NCBI GenBank assembly: GCA_020851785.1
Contig: JADZCC010000027.1
Location: 1 to 56,419 of the forward strand
Reading direction: 5' to 3'
From: Anaerolineales bacterium
Lineage (GTDB): Bacteria > Chloroflexota > Anaerolineae > Anaerolineales > Villigracilaceae
Length of the DNA: 56,419 bases
In this document: in pieces, positions 17,051-25,590 of the stretch
Position numbering within the stretch: position 1 is the first letter of the stretch
How the letters are laid out: each line of letters starts with the position of its first letter
The notes under the pieces: model-generated
The model's database searches: none
The model's input: the letters and a program-made list of their open reading frames with translations, nothing else
What the model was told of the DNA's origin: nothing
Program-made: the position numbers and the translations under genes

Positions 17051-17090
17051 AATTAACGTTGTTCAACCCATTTTTGGAGAGGAGTTCGTT

Positions 17091-18734
17091 ATGAAGAAAC
17101 TACTTTACCTTTTGATCCTGTGTGCGCTGGTCCTTTCGGCGTGCGGTACGATGAGCGCGAAACCCCCGGCGGTTTTGCGAATTGGCTGGGCGCAAGGCCC
17201 GGATTCGTTGAACATTGGGGTGGCCTGGCTGGCCTCCGCGTATACCATTTCCGAATTGACCTATAGCTCGATGTACGAGTTGAAATTGGACGGCACGCTG
17301 GCGTTTGATTTGGGGACGGACGTGAAGCGCTCGGACGATGGGCTGATCTACACCTTCACCATCCGCGAAGGCGTGAAGTTCCATGACGGGCAGACGCTGA
17401 CCGCCAAAGATGTGGCCTTTACTTACAACCTGGTGAAAGATCACGAAGATTTCCCAACTCTGCATTCCTACACCGAGCATTTCGTTTCGGTGGAAGCGCC
17501 AGACGATAAAACGGTGGTCATCACTCTGGACGAAGCCATTCCGAACATTGAAAGCAAACTGGTCTTTTTGTATATTTTGCCGGAACACATATGGAAGGAT
17601 CATTCCGCGGGCGATGCGGCGGCGACTTTTGAAAACCTCGAAATGATTGGAAGCGGGCCGTTCAAAATGTTGGAATATAAGCCGAATGAATTTATTCGCT
17701 TGGGCGTCAACAAGGATTATTACGGCGGTACAGCCAGCCTGGACGAAGTGATCTTCCAGATCTTCTCCAGCAACGACGCGCTCGTGCAATCGCTCAAGAC
17801 CGGCCAAATTGATTTAATCACCGGCGTGCCAAATACCAGCGTGGAATTGTTGAAAGCCGACAGCAACATCAAAGTCGTGAGCGGTTCGCCGCTCTCGCCG
17901 GATCTGGCGGACATCATCTTCAACATCGCCGACCCTGCAAACTGCCCAACGGACGACGGCGGCCTCTGCACGGGCCATCCCGCCCTGCGCGACAAGCAAG
18001 TGCGTCAGGCTTTGGCTTATGCCACCGACAAACAAAAGATTATTGACATCATCCTCTTGGGCATGGGTGAGACGGGCGTTGCCTTAGTTCCCTCCGGCTT
18101 GGGCGAGTGGTTTAACTCCGACATTAAAGATTATGCATTCAACCTCGATACGGCCAATCAGATGTTGGACGATGCCGGCTACAAGGACACGGACGGCGAC
18201 GGCGTGCGTGAAATGCCAGACGGTTCACAACCGCTGATTTTCCGCATGAACTGGCCCAGTTCCGACACCACCGCTCCGCGCATGGCGGAATTGCTCTCTG
18301 AAACCTGGGGCAAAGTTGGCGTGAAACTGCAAATGCAAGGCATGGAAAGCGACGCGCTGACCGCCATTTGTTGCCCGGTTTATGATTACGACATCATGCT
18401 TTGGGGTTGGGTGGCAGACCCAGACCCGAACACGCTCCTAATCATCCCCACTACAGATCAAATCCCAACCGGCTACAACGAAACCGGCTACTCCAACCCG
18501 AAGTATGACGAATTGTACGAAGCCCAGGGCCGCGAGTTGGATCATGCCAAACGGGTTGAGATGGTGCATGAAATGCAAGCCATCATCCATGAGGATGTGC
18601 CGTACATCATTCCTTATTATGCGTTTGCGATTGAAGCCCATCGCACGGATCGCTTTACCGGCTGGTTGGATAACGAGACCAAAGTGGGGCTTGAAGACCC
18701 CAGCGCGCTTTTGGCGCTTAAGCCAATCGAGTAA
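17091..18734 (+). CDS. Peptide ABC transporter substrate-binding lipoprotein (family 5)
   Basis: 547 residues. The signal MKKLLYLLILCALVLSAC ends in lipobox LSAC. The body follows the OppA/DppA/NikA cluster C family: YTFTIREGVKFHDGQTLTAKDV near residue 90, and DAGYKDTDGDGVREMPDG near 360. It captures peptides (or a related solute) outside the membrane and hands them to the permeases encoded next. ATG 17091 is preceded by a strong GGAGAGGAG. A stable hairpin after the stop, before the permease gene, should raise its level relative to the membrane parts. Confidence 0.9.
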   Translation: MKKLLYLLILCALVLSACGTMSAKPPAVLRIGWAQGPDSLNIGVAWLASAYTISELTYSSMYELKLDGTLAFDLGTDVKRSDDGLIYTFTIREGVKFHDGQTLTAKDVAFTYNLVKDHEDFPTLHSYTEHFVSVEAPDDKTVVITLDEAIPNIESKLVFLYILPEHIWKDHSAGDAAATFENLEMIGSGPFKMLEYKPNEFIRLGVNKDYYGGTASLDEVIFQIFSSNDALVQSLKTGQIDLITGVPNTSVELLKADSNIKVVSGSPLSPDLADIIFNIADPANCPTDDGGLCTGHPALRDKQVRQALAYATDKQKIIDIILLGMGETGVALVPSGLGEWFNSDIKDYAFNLDTANQMLDDAGYKDTDGDGVREMPDGSQPLIFRMNWPSSDTTAPRMAELLSETWGKVGVKLQMQGMESDALTAICCPVYDYDIMLWGWVADPDPNTLLIIPTTDQIPTGYNETGYSNPKYDELYEAQGRELDHAKRVEMVHEMQAIIHEDVPYIIPYYAFAIEAHRTDRFTGWLDNETKVGLEDPSALLALKPIE

Positions 18735-18742
18735 CTTCCCTT

Positions 18743-18775
18743 CCCGCAGGCTTTAAGCAAAATAAAGCCTGCGGG
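18743..18775 (+). terminator. Intercistronic hairpin between binding protein and permease
   Basis: CCCGCAGGCTTTA (18743-18755) pairs with TAAAGCCTGCGGG (18763-18775). The following ATTCGTTT is a poor U-run, so it is probably a partial terminator or 3'-end stabiliser. Confidence 0.65.
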
Positions 18776-18801
18776 ATTCGTTTACCCAAGTGGAGTCTAT
18801 T

Positions 18802-19830
18802 TTGAACCGCTGGCATCTCCTTCAAAAAAAAGCGCTTTGGTCGCTCTTTACCATTGCCTTTGTCATCGTCCTAAACTTCTTCCTCTTTCGCGTGCTACCC
18901 GGCGACCCGGCCCGCGCCGGAATAAAAGACCCGCGCCTGACTCCCGAAACCATCGAGGCTTTGCGGACCCGCTTTGGGCTGGATAAACCGGTGATCAATT
19001 GTTTTAAAACCATTAATCCGCTGGTCCTTGGCGCTTGCGACGTGAACCCGCTGGAAACGCAGTTTGTGATCTATGTGAAGAATCTCTTTCTCGGCGATTT
19101 GGGCGTCTCTTATTATTACAACCGTCCGGTCGAAGATATTTTGAAAGAGCGTTTATGGAATACGATTCTGCTGATTGGGCTGGGGCAAATCCTGGCCATC
19201 CTCATCGGCATGGCCTATGGAATTTTTGCCGCGTGGAAGGCCCGCACGGTCATTGATTACGGCGCGTTAATCACCGGACTAATCGCCTGGAGTTTGCCAA
19301 CCTTTTGGTTGGGCATCATCTTGCTTTTTTGGGGTAGTAGTCATGGTTTTCCAATTAGCGGAAAGTCCACGCCGGGCATGAGCAGTTATCCGCTGATGAT
19401 GCAAATTGGCGATCTCGCCAAACATTTATTTCTGCCCACCGTCACCTACACCATCGTTTATATGGCGGAGTATATGTTAATCATGCGCTCCAGCCTTTTG
19501 GATGTGCTTTCGGAAGATTACATCCTCACCGCCAAAGCCAAAGGCCTGAGCGTCTTTCAAATCCTCAAAGATCACGCGCTCAAAAATGGAATGCTCCCAT
19601 TGGTGACAGTGATTGCGATTAACTTGGGCTACACGGTCGGCGGCGTGATTCAAATCGAATCGGTCTTTTCCTGGCCCGGGCTGGGTGGCGCGCTCTATGA
19701 AGCGGTCAACCGGACAGATTTCCCGATGTTGCAAGGCGCGTTTCTGCTGATTGCCGTCAGCGTGGTGGTGGCCAATTTCATCGCCGACTTAACCTATTCC
19801 TATCTCGACCCGCGCGTGCAGACAGGCTGA
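18802..19830 (+). CDS. Peptide ABC transporter permease (DppB-like)
   Basis: 342 residues with about six membrane helices. The first helix ends FFLFRVLPGDPARAG, the family hallmark. The cytoplasmic EAA loop (EDYILTAKAKGLSVFQILKDHALKN) docks the ATPases. TTG 18802 is chosen because GGAG at 18792-18795 is 6 nt upstream; GTG 18790 is an alternative four codons earlier but overlaps that site. An extra segment around residues 60-90 (INPLVLGACDVNPLETQ) is longer than usual. It forms a heterodimeric channel with the permease part of the next gene. Confidence 0.85.
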   Translation: MNRWHLLQKKALWSLFTIAFVIVLNFFLFRVLPGDPARAGIKDPRLTPETIEALRTRFGLDKPVINCFKTINPLVLGACDVNPLETQFVIYVKNLFLGDLGVSYYYNRPVEDILKERLWNTILLIGLGQILAILIGMAYGIFAAWKARTVIDYGALITGLIAWSLPTFWLGIILLFWGSSHGFPISGKSTPGMSSYPLMMQIGDLAKHLFLPTVTYTIVYMAEYMLIMRSSLLDVLSEDYILTAKAKGLSVFQILKDHALKNGMLPLVTVIAINLGYTVGGVIQIESVFSWPGLGGALYEAVNRTDFPMLQGAFLLIAVSVVVANFIADLTYSYLDPRVQTG

Positions 19831-19836
19831 GGCGTT

Positions 19837-21762
19837 ATGAATGTTCAACTTACCGAATCCAGCCCCGCCGCTCCCGTGCAACGGGTGAACTATTGGAAGA
19901 TTGTCAGCCGCAATCGCGTGGCTCTGCTTGGGATTTTGATGATTGCAGTCGCCGTAATCGTGGCTCTGTTTGCGCCGCTGATTGCGCGGTACGATCCAAA
20001 ATCTTCAGAGGGAATTAGCTCCAGCGACGTGTACAACCCGCCCAGCGCGAAACACTGGCTCGGCACCGATGACGTGGGCAAAGATATCTTCACAAACTTT
20101 GTCTATGGCACGCGCGTTTCGCTGATTGTGGGGTTCTTCGCGTCTTTTATCTCCATCGTCATTGGCGGAATCATCGGCTTGATGGCCGGCTTTTACGGCG
20201 GGCGCGTGGAAAATTTCCTCATGCGCTTTACGGATATCATGCTCGTCATCCCAGATCTGCCGCTGATCGTCGTCATCGTGGCCCTTACCAAAGCCAGTTT
20301 AATGAACATCATCTTCGTGATTGGCATTTTCGGCTGGACGACGACTGCGCGTATCGTCCGCTCGCAAACGTTGGCAGTCAAGTCGCGCAAGTTTGTCTTG
20401 CGCGCCAAGGCCATCGGCGCGGGCAACTGGCATATTGTCATCCATCACATCCTGCCGCTGGTTTTGCCGATCATGGTCGTGAACGCCATTCTGGTCGTTT
20501 CCTCCGCCATCCTCAGCGAATCGACTTTAGCCTTCATTGGCTTAAGCGACCCAACCGCCATTTCATGGGGACAAATGCTCAACTTCGCCTTTAGTCGCGG
20601 AGCCATGAGCGTGGGCGCATGGTGGGCTTTGGTCGTCCCCGGCTTTGGCATCGTCTGGATCGTCCTTGCATTAACCCTGCTCGGAAACGGGCTGGAGCAG
20701 ATTCTTAACCCCAGGCTGGAATCGCACCATCTCATGCCGGGCCGCCCTTCGTTCCAGAGCGAAGCGGAAGCCGCGCCGGTGAAGACCGGCAAATCCACTG
20801 CGCCCGTTTTGTTGGACGTGCAAAATCTTTCAGTGAATTACGTCAGCGACGGCAAGGTGGCTCAAGCCGTCCGCAATGTCAGCTTTCAATTACATGAAGG
20901 CGAGTTGATTGGGCTGGTGGGCGAAAGCGGTTGCGGCAAGACCACGCTGATGATGGCCCTGACGCGCCTGCTTCCGGCGGCGGGAGAAATCTCCAATGGG
21001 CATGTCATCTTTCACGGCAAAGACCTCGCCGCTCTAACTGATGAAGAATTATCCAACCTGCGCTGGAGCGGAATCTCGGTCGTCTTTCAAGGCGCCATGA
21101 ACGCGCTCAATCCGGTTCGCACTGTCGGCGACCAAATCGAAGAAGCGATCCTTAAACACATCCCACATTTTCCGCCCAAGGCGCTGTCTGCCCGCGTGGA
21201 AGAATTGCTCGATCTGGTCGGCATTTCTGCCGAACATAAAAACCATTTCCCACATCAATATTCTGGCGGGATGCGCCAGCGCGCCATCATCGCCATGGCG
21301 CTTTCCTGCAACCCGCAAGTGGTCATCGCCGACGAACCCACCACCGCGTTAGACGTGATGATTCAGGCCCAAATCCTTGAACTGCTGGACGAATTGCGGA
21401 AGAAACTTGGCTTGGCCGTCCTCTTCGTCACGCACGACTTGGGCATCGTGGCCGAGATGTGCGATTCAGTCCTGGTGATGTATGGCGGCGTGACGGCCGA
21501 ATACGCCGACGTGGATACGATCTATAATGCTCCGCGCCACCCCTACACTCAGGAATTGCTCAAAGCCTTCCCAGACCTGACCAAACCCGAAAGAAGGTTA
21601 ACCTCCATCCCCGGCTCGCCGCCCAAGTTGGACGCGCTCCCGCCCGGTTGCCGTTTTGCGCCGCGCTGTCCCGTCGCTTTTGAGCGCTGTTCCAAAGAAG
21701 CCCCGGCCTTACATCGGCTTGGCGAAAATCATCTAGCCAGTTGTCATCTGGTTGAGGCGTAG
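19837..21762 (+). CDS. Fused peptide ABC permease (DppC-like) and ATPase (DppD-like)
   Basis: 641 residues joining two importer parts normally encoded apart. Residues 1-300 are a DppC-type permease: HWLGTDDVGKDIF, then FVLRAKAIGAGNWHIVIHHI as EAA loop, ending LEQILNPRLE. After a linker of about 25 residues, 325-641 are a DppD-type ATPase with Walker A GESGCGKTT at 362-370, signature YSGGMRQRA, Walker B VVIADEPTTALD, and the C-terminal oligopeptide-ATPase motif PPGCRFAPRCPVAFERC with three Cys. The reading frame is continuous. ATG 19837 follows the previous stop by 6 nt with GAGG upstream. Confidence 0.9.
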   Translation: MNVQLTESSPAAPVQRVNYWKIVSRNRVALLGILMIAVAVIVALFAPLIARYDPKSSEGISSSDVYNPPSAKHWLGTDDVGKDIFTNFVYGTRVSLIVGFFASFISIVIGGIIGLMAGFYGGRVENFLMRFTDIMLVIPDLPLIVVIVALTKASLMNIIFVIGIFGWTTTARIVRSQTLAVKSRKFVLRAKAIGAGNWHIVIHHILPLVLPIMVVNAILVVSSAILSESTLAFIGLSDPTAISWGQMLNFAFSRGAMSVGAWWALVVPGFGIVWIVLALTLLGNGLEQILNPRLESHHLMPGRPSFQSEAEAAPVKTGKSTAPVLLDVQNLSVNYVSDGKVAQAVRNVSFQLHEGELIGLVGESGCGKTTLMMALTRLLPAAGEISNGHVIFHGKDLAALTDEELSNLRWSGISVVFQGAMNALNPVRTVGDQIEEAILKHIPHFPPKALSARVEELLDLVGISAEHKNHFPHQYSGGMRQRAIIAMALSCNPQVVIADEPTTALDVMIQAQILELLDELRKKLGLAVLFVTHDLGIVAEMCDSVLVMYGGVTAEYADVDTIYNAPRHPYTQELLKAFPDLTKPERRLTSIPGSPPKLDALPPGCRFAPRCPVAFERCSKEAPALHRLGENHLASCHLVEA

Positions 21763-21768
21763 AAGGCT

Positions 21769-22761
21769 ATGACTTCCGAATTTATCCTTGAAGTAAAAGG
21801 TTTGAAAAAATATTTTCAGGCTGGTTCATCCGGCTGGTTTTCCAAAAATGGAAAACAAGTTCATGCAGTGGACGACATCCACCTGCAACTTAAACACGGC
21901 GAAGTGATTGCGCTGGTCGGTGAAAGCGGGTGCGGAAAATCCACCCTGGCGCTGACTCTGCTGGGGCTGGAGGAAGCCACCGCAGGCCAAATCCTCTTCA
22001 ACGGTCAGGACGTGACGCACCTTGCCGATAAAGAAAAAAAGGAAATGCGCCGCAAGATTCAAATGGTCTTTCAAGACCCCTACGAATCGCTCAACCCCAC
22101 GCAAACGATTCAAGAGATCGTCGTGGAGCCGCTGGTTGTGCATGGCATCGGCGCAAACGAAACGGAGCGCCTGGAACGCACGAAGAAAGCGCTCGAAGAT
22201 TCTGGACTAAAGCCCGCTGAAACCTACCTCAACCGTTTTCCGCATCAACTTTCCGGTGGGCAGAGACAGCGCGTAGTGATCGCCAGCGCGTTGGCGCTGG
22301 AGCCGCAACTGCTCGTCGCCGACGAACCCGTCTCCATGCTCGACGTGTCCATCCGCGCCGAAATCATCAACCTGTTGGCGGAACTGCAAAAGACGCGCGG
22401 CATTTCCGTCATCTTCATCACGCACGATCTCGGCACCGTCGGCTTTTTTGCAGACCGCGTCGCGGTCATGTACCTCGGCCGCATTGTTGAAATTGGCGGC
22501 ATGAACGACGTGCTCAAAAACACCAAACACCCCTATTCGCAAGCCCTGCTCTCCGTCATCCCCGTTCCCAACCCGCGCTTAAGAAGGAAGCGCATCATCC
22601 TGCAAGGCGAAACGCCCAACCCCGTCAATTTGCCCAGCGGCTGTCGCTTTCACCCGCGTTGCCCCATCGCTGAAGAAAAATGCAAACAGCAAGACCCGCA
22701 CCTCTTCAACCTCAACGCCACACATCAGGCCGCCTGCCTGCTTTTGGAAAATTATCAGTGA
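21769..22761 (+). CDS. Peptide ABC transporter ATPase (DppF-like)
   Basis: 330 residues. Walker A is GESGCGKST at about 51-59, the signature LSGGQRQRVVIA, Walker B LLVADEPVSMLD, and the C-terminal oligopeptide-ATPase motif PSGCRFHPRCPIAEEKC. It energises uptake together with the ATPase part of the preceding fusion protein. It starts 6 nt after that gene. Its stop overlaps the start of the next gene as GTGA, so the RNA methyltransferase is probably translated from the same mRNA. Confidence 0.9.
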   Translation: MTSEFILEVKGLKKYFQAGSSGWFSKNGKQVHAVDDIHLQLKHGEVIALVGESGCGKSTLALTLLGLEEATAGQILFNGQDVTHLADKEKKEMRRKIQMVFQDPYESLNPTQTIQEIVVEPLVVHGIGANETERLERTKKALEDSGLKPAETYLNRFPHQLSGGQRQRVVIASALALEPQLLVADEPVSMLDVSIRAEIINLLAELQKTRGISVIFITHDLGTVGFFADRVAVMYLGRIVEIGGMNDVLKNTKHPYSQALLSVIPVPNPRLRRKRIILQGETPNPVNLPSGCRFHPRCPIAEEKCKQQDPHLFNLNATHQAACLLLENYQ

Positions 22762-23537
22762 ACATCACCAGTCTGCAAAACGCAAAAATCAAACAGATCG
22801 TTAAACTGCGCGAGGATAAAAGGCAACGTCAGCGGGATGGCTTGATGATTGTAGAGGGCTGGGATGAATTGACGCTGGCCCTCAAAAGCGGACTCAAACC
22901 CGAAACGCTCCTCACCGCGCCCGAGCTTGCCAGCCGATCTATTGACATTTCCTCCGCTGAGACAACCACCGTCAGCCGCGCCGTCTTTGAAAAAATTTCC
23001 TACCGCGAAAACCCAGACGGCTGGCTGGGAATCTTCCCACTCCCCAAACGTTCGCTGGACGATTTACGCCTGTCCGCAGCGCCGCTGGTGATCGTGGCCG
23101 AATCGGTTGAGAAGCCGGGCAATCTGGGCGCGATCCTCCGCACTGCCGACGCGGCCGGCGTGGACGCGCTTTTGGTCTGCGACCCGCGCGTGGACTTATG
23201 GAATCCAAACGTCATCCGCGCCAGTCGCGGCGCGGTCTTTGCCGTGCCAGCCGTCGAGGTGGATTCGCCCACGGCGCTGGCCTGGCTCAGGTCACGAAAG
23301 ATGCGCGTGCTGGCCGCCACGCCCGCGGCCGAAGAACTGTTCACCACCGTCAACCTGCAAGGGCCAACCGCCATCGCCGTCGGCACAGAAGATCAAGGGC
23401 TGACCGATTTTTGGATGGAAAACGCCGACCTGAAAGTAAAAATCCCCATGTTGGGGCAGGTCAATTCCCTGAACGTTTCCATCGCCACGGCGCTGGTCGT
23501 CTATGAAGCCGTCCGCCAGCGCGGCGGGACAAGCTGA
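22758..23537 (+). CDS. SpoU-family RNA 2'-O-methyltransferase
   Basis: 259 residues from GTG 22758, chosen because it overlaps the upstream stop by 4 nt and restores the family start (MNITSLQNAKIKQIVKLRED). The N-terminal 95 residues are the RNA-binding L30-like domain. The SPOUT domain follows: SVEKPGNLGAILRTADAAG, then AIAVGTEDQGL, then IPMLGQVNSLNVSIATAL. Probably modifies rRNA. Its position at the end of a peptide-importer operon looks incidental. It is a different subfamily from the zinc-ribbon SpoU gene at 2173-2823. Confidence 0.85.
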   Translation: MNITSLQNAKIKQIVKLREDKRQRQRDGLMIVEGWDELTLALKSGLKPETLLTAPELASRSIDISSAETTTVSRAVFEKISYRENPDGWLGIFPLPKRSLDDLRLSAAPLVIVAESVEKPGNLGAILRTADAAGVDALLVCDPRVDLWNPNVIRASRGAVFAVPAVEVDSPTALAWLRSRKMRVLAATPAAEELFTTVNLQGPTAIAVGTEDQGLTDFWMENADLKVKIPMLGQVNSLNVSIATALVVYEAVRQRGGTS

Positions 23538-23633
23538 CTATACAAACACTTTTCGATTGGCCAACAGTTTAATTAGGTGGGGAAATTCATAAACAATTCC
23601 AGTTAAAATGGAATGCAAGAGTAATTGTAAAAA

Positions 23634-25232
23634 ATGAAAGAAAATTCCTTCGACCAAATTGAACAGGTCTTTTCCGCTCTGGGAAAGGACTTAAGCGCAA
23701 CCACCAAAGCCGTGGATGCGGCGGATATCATCCTGCGAGCCGCGCAGGTTCTAATCGGCTGGGAGGCGGGCTACTTGATTTTGTATGACCCCGCGCAAGG
23801 CGGCCGCCCCAGAGCGTTGTTAATCCTCGATACCATTCAAGGCCAGCCAGCGCCGGTTTCCGATTCTCCGCCGCAAAAACCCACTGAAAACATGCTCAAA
23901 GCGATTGAAAATGACGGTTTCATGTCGCTCTATGAAGAGCGACTTGGGGTGGATGATGCGCACCTCTTTGGCAATCGGGGACAACAGACGCTTTCGCAAT
24001 TGTTTGTGCCGGTTAAAAGCGGTCAGCGGGTGATTGGCGTACTTTCCGCTCAGAGTTATAGCCGCCAGGCATACGCTGAAAAATCGCTTGAGACGCTCAA
24101 GGCTTTGGCCAATCACTGCGCTGGAGCGTTAGAGCGGATTTGGGCGCAAGAGGCCCTCGCCCAAATGGCGGAACGTCTGGACGCGTTGTATCGCGCCGCG
24201 CGAAGCATTGGCGCCAGCTTTGACATGGAGCAGATCTATCAGGCGATTCATTTGGCCGTGGAAAAGGTCATGCCTTGCGACGATTTCATCATTGACTGGC
24301 ACGATAAAGAAACGAATGAAATCGTCTGTTTGTATGCCATTGAATATCCGCGCCGCCGCATTACGCTAAAGCGCTATTACGCCGATCATGGCATGTCTGG
24401 CACCATTGTCCACACCGGACAGTCCTTGTTGTTCAATAGCTATGAAGAGATTAGAAACGGCGAGATTCGCTTTGAATTCTTTTCTCCAGAAACCGACTCC
24501 ACGCAATCCATCGTGGCTGTGCCAATGGTTTTGTATGGGAAGGTGGTGGGCGTAATTTCGGCGCAATCCTATCAACCCAACTCCTATGCCAGGGATGATC
24601 AATACCTGTTGGAACTGCTCGCCTCTCACGCGGTGGTGGCGCTGGAAAATGCGCGGATGGTGGCCGCCATTCAAGAGATGGCCGATACCGATCCACTGAC
24701 GGGCATCCTGACGCGCCGAAAATTTTACGAACTGGCGGAGCGCGAATTTATCAGAGCCAAGGCGGAGCATACGCCGCTTTCGGTCATTGTGCTGGATATT
24801 GACGACTTCAAGAAACTAAATGACGTTTACGGGCATCGCGCCGGCGATGAAATGTTGCGCAAGATCACGCAACAGCTCAAGAAAAACCTGCGTGGGGCAG
24901 ATGTGCTCTGCCGGCATGGCGGCGAAGAATTTGTGATCGTCCTGCCGCAGACTGAGGAAAAAATTGCGCTGGCGATCGCTGAACGCCTGCGCCTGATGGT
25001 TGCTCAAATTAACTTGCAAGATATCTTGGAGACTTTTGAACGGCCAACTGAACTAAAACCCAAAGATGGGGCAACTTATGTCACAGCCAGCATAGGCGTA
25101 GCGTTTTGCGAAGACGCCTGTAAAGATTTGGACATGCTGGTGGATTGGGCCGACCAGGCCATGTATGCGGCCAAAAACAACGAGAAAAACAGCGTTAGAG
25201 CGTTTTCGCAGTTATTGGCGGATGAACGATAA
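23634..25232 (+). CDS. GAF-GAF-GGDEF diguanylate cyclase
   Basis: 532 residues, soluble. Residues 10-165 and 175-345 are two GAF-type sensor domains (VIGVLSAQSYSRQAYAEK and KVVGVISAQSYQPNSYARD mark their last strands). Residues 355-525 are a GGDEF domain that makes cyclic di-GMP from two GTP. It starts at TDPLTGILTRRKF and carries GGEEF at 429-433. An intact inhibitory I-site RGAD lies five residues before it. No EAL domain is present. TAAAAT at 23604-23609 could be the -10 box, giving a leader of less than 20 nt without a clear ribosome site. The ligand is unknown. Confidence 0.9.
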   Translation: MKENSFDQIEQVFSALGKDLSATTKAVDAADIILRAAQVLIGWEAGYLILYDPAQGGRPRALLILDTIQGQPAPVSDSPPQKPTENMLKAIENDGFMSLYEERLGVDDAHLFGNRGQQTLSQLFVPVKSGQRVIGVLSAQSYSRQAYAEKSLETLKALANHCAGALERIWAQEALAQMAERLDALYRAARSIGASFDMEQIYQAIHLAVEKVMPCDDFIIDWHDKETNEIVCLYAIEYPRRRITLKRYYADHGMSGTIVHTGQSLLFNSYEEIRNGEIRFEFFSPETDSTQSIVAVPMVLYGKVVGVISAQSYQPNSYARDDQYLLELLASHAVVALENARMVAAIQEMADTDPLTGILTRRKFYELAEREFIRAKAEHTPLSVIVLDIDDFKKLNDVYGHRAGDEMLRKITQQLKKNLRGADVLCRHGGEEFVIVLPQTEEKIALAIAERLRLMVAQINLQDILETFERPTELKPKDGATYVTASIGVAFCEDACKDLDMLVDWADQAMYAAKNNEKNSVRAFSQLLADER

Positions 25233-25526
25233 AATAAAATTAACGAAGAGGATTAAGAAGGGCACAAGCATGAGCGCCAGCGCCGCGCCCGCCGATTTCC
25301 GCATGTCGTTTTTACTCCTCCATGCCAATATGGATAACGCCAGCGTGACTGGCGCGGTCAGGCAGTAGCCCAGCGTAATCAGGTTATTCCAAAATGAAAA
25401 AGTTGCGGGGTGCAGGTTGAGCGCGGAAATTCCAAAATACAACGCCAGAAAGACAAGCGAAACCACGGCGCTAATCAGCGCGGCGCTTCCATAACGCGTT
25501 TTTTTAGAGAAAGGGGGAGTTGGCAT
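25212..25526 (-). CDS. Small membrane protein of unknown function
   Basis: 104 residues with three hydrophobic segments (about 13-34, 46-68, 81-102) and a KNDMRK cytoplasmic turn, in the style of small DUF4190-like bacterial membrane proteins. The 3' end overlaps the diguanylate cyclase gene by 21 nt, tail to tail. ATG 25526 has no Shine-Dalgarno, but TATAAT lies 6 nt upstream at 25533-25538, indicating a leaderless mRNA. No function can be assigned. Confidence 0.65.
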   Translation of the reverse strand: MPTPPFSKKTRYGSAALISAVVSLVFLALYFGISALNLHPATFSFWNNLITLGYCLTAPVTLALSILAWRSKNDMRKSAGAALALMLVPFLILFVNFILSFIRQ

Positions 25527-25540
25527 TGGGCGATTATACA

Positions 25541-25580
25541 GGCATTCCTTGCAAAGTTTTCTGGGCTTGCAAAGAATGCC
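25541..25580 (-). terminator. Hairpin after the exporter operon
   Basis: GGCATTC (25541-25547) pairs with GAATGCC (25574-25580), extended by TTGCAA/TTGCAA. It lies just beyond the stop of the minus-strand exporter and directly before the -10 box of the small membrane protein. There is no U-run on the minus strand. Confidence 0.5.
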
Positions 25581-25590
25581 TGCTTTTCGT

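Noticed and set aside
18743..18775. Hairpin as a riboswitch
   Set aside because: A simple perfect stem between two operon genes; no conserved aptamer-like structure is visible.
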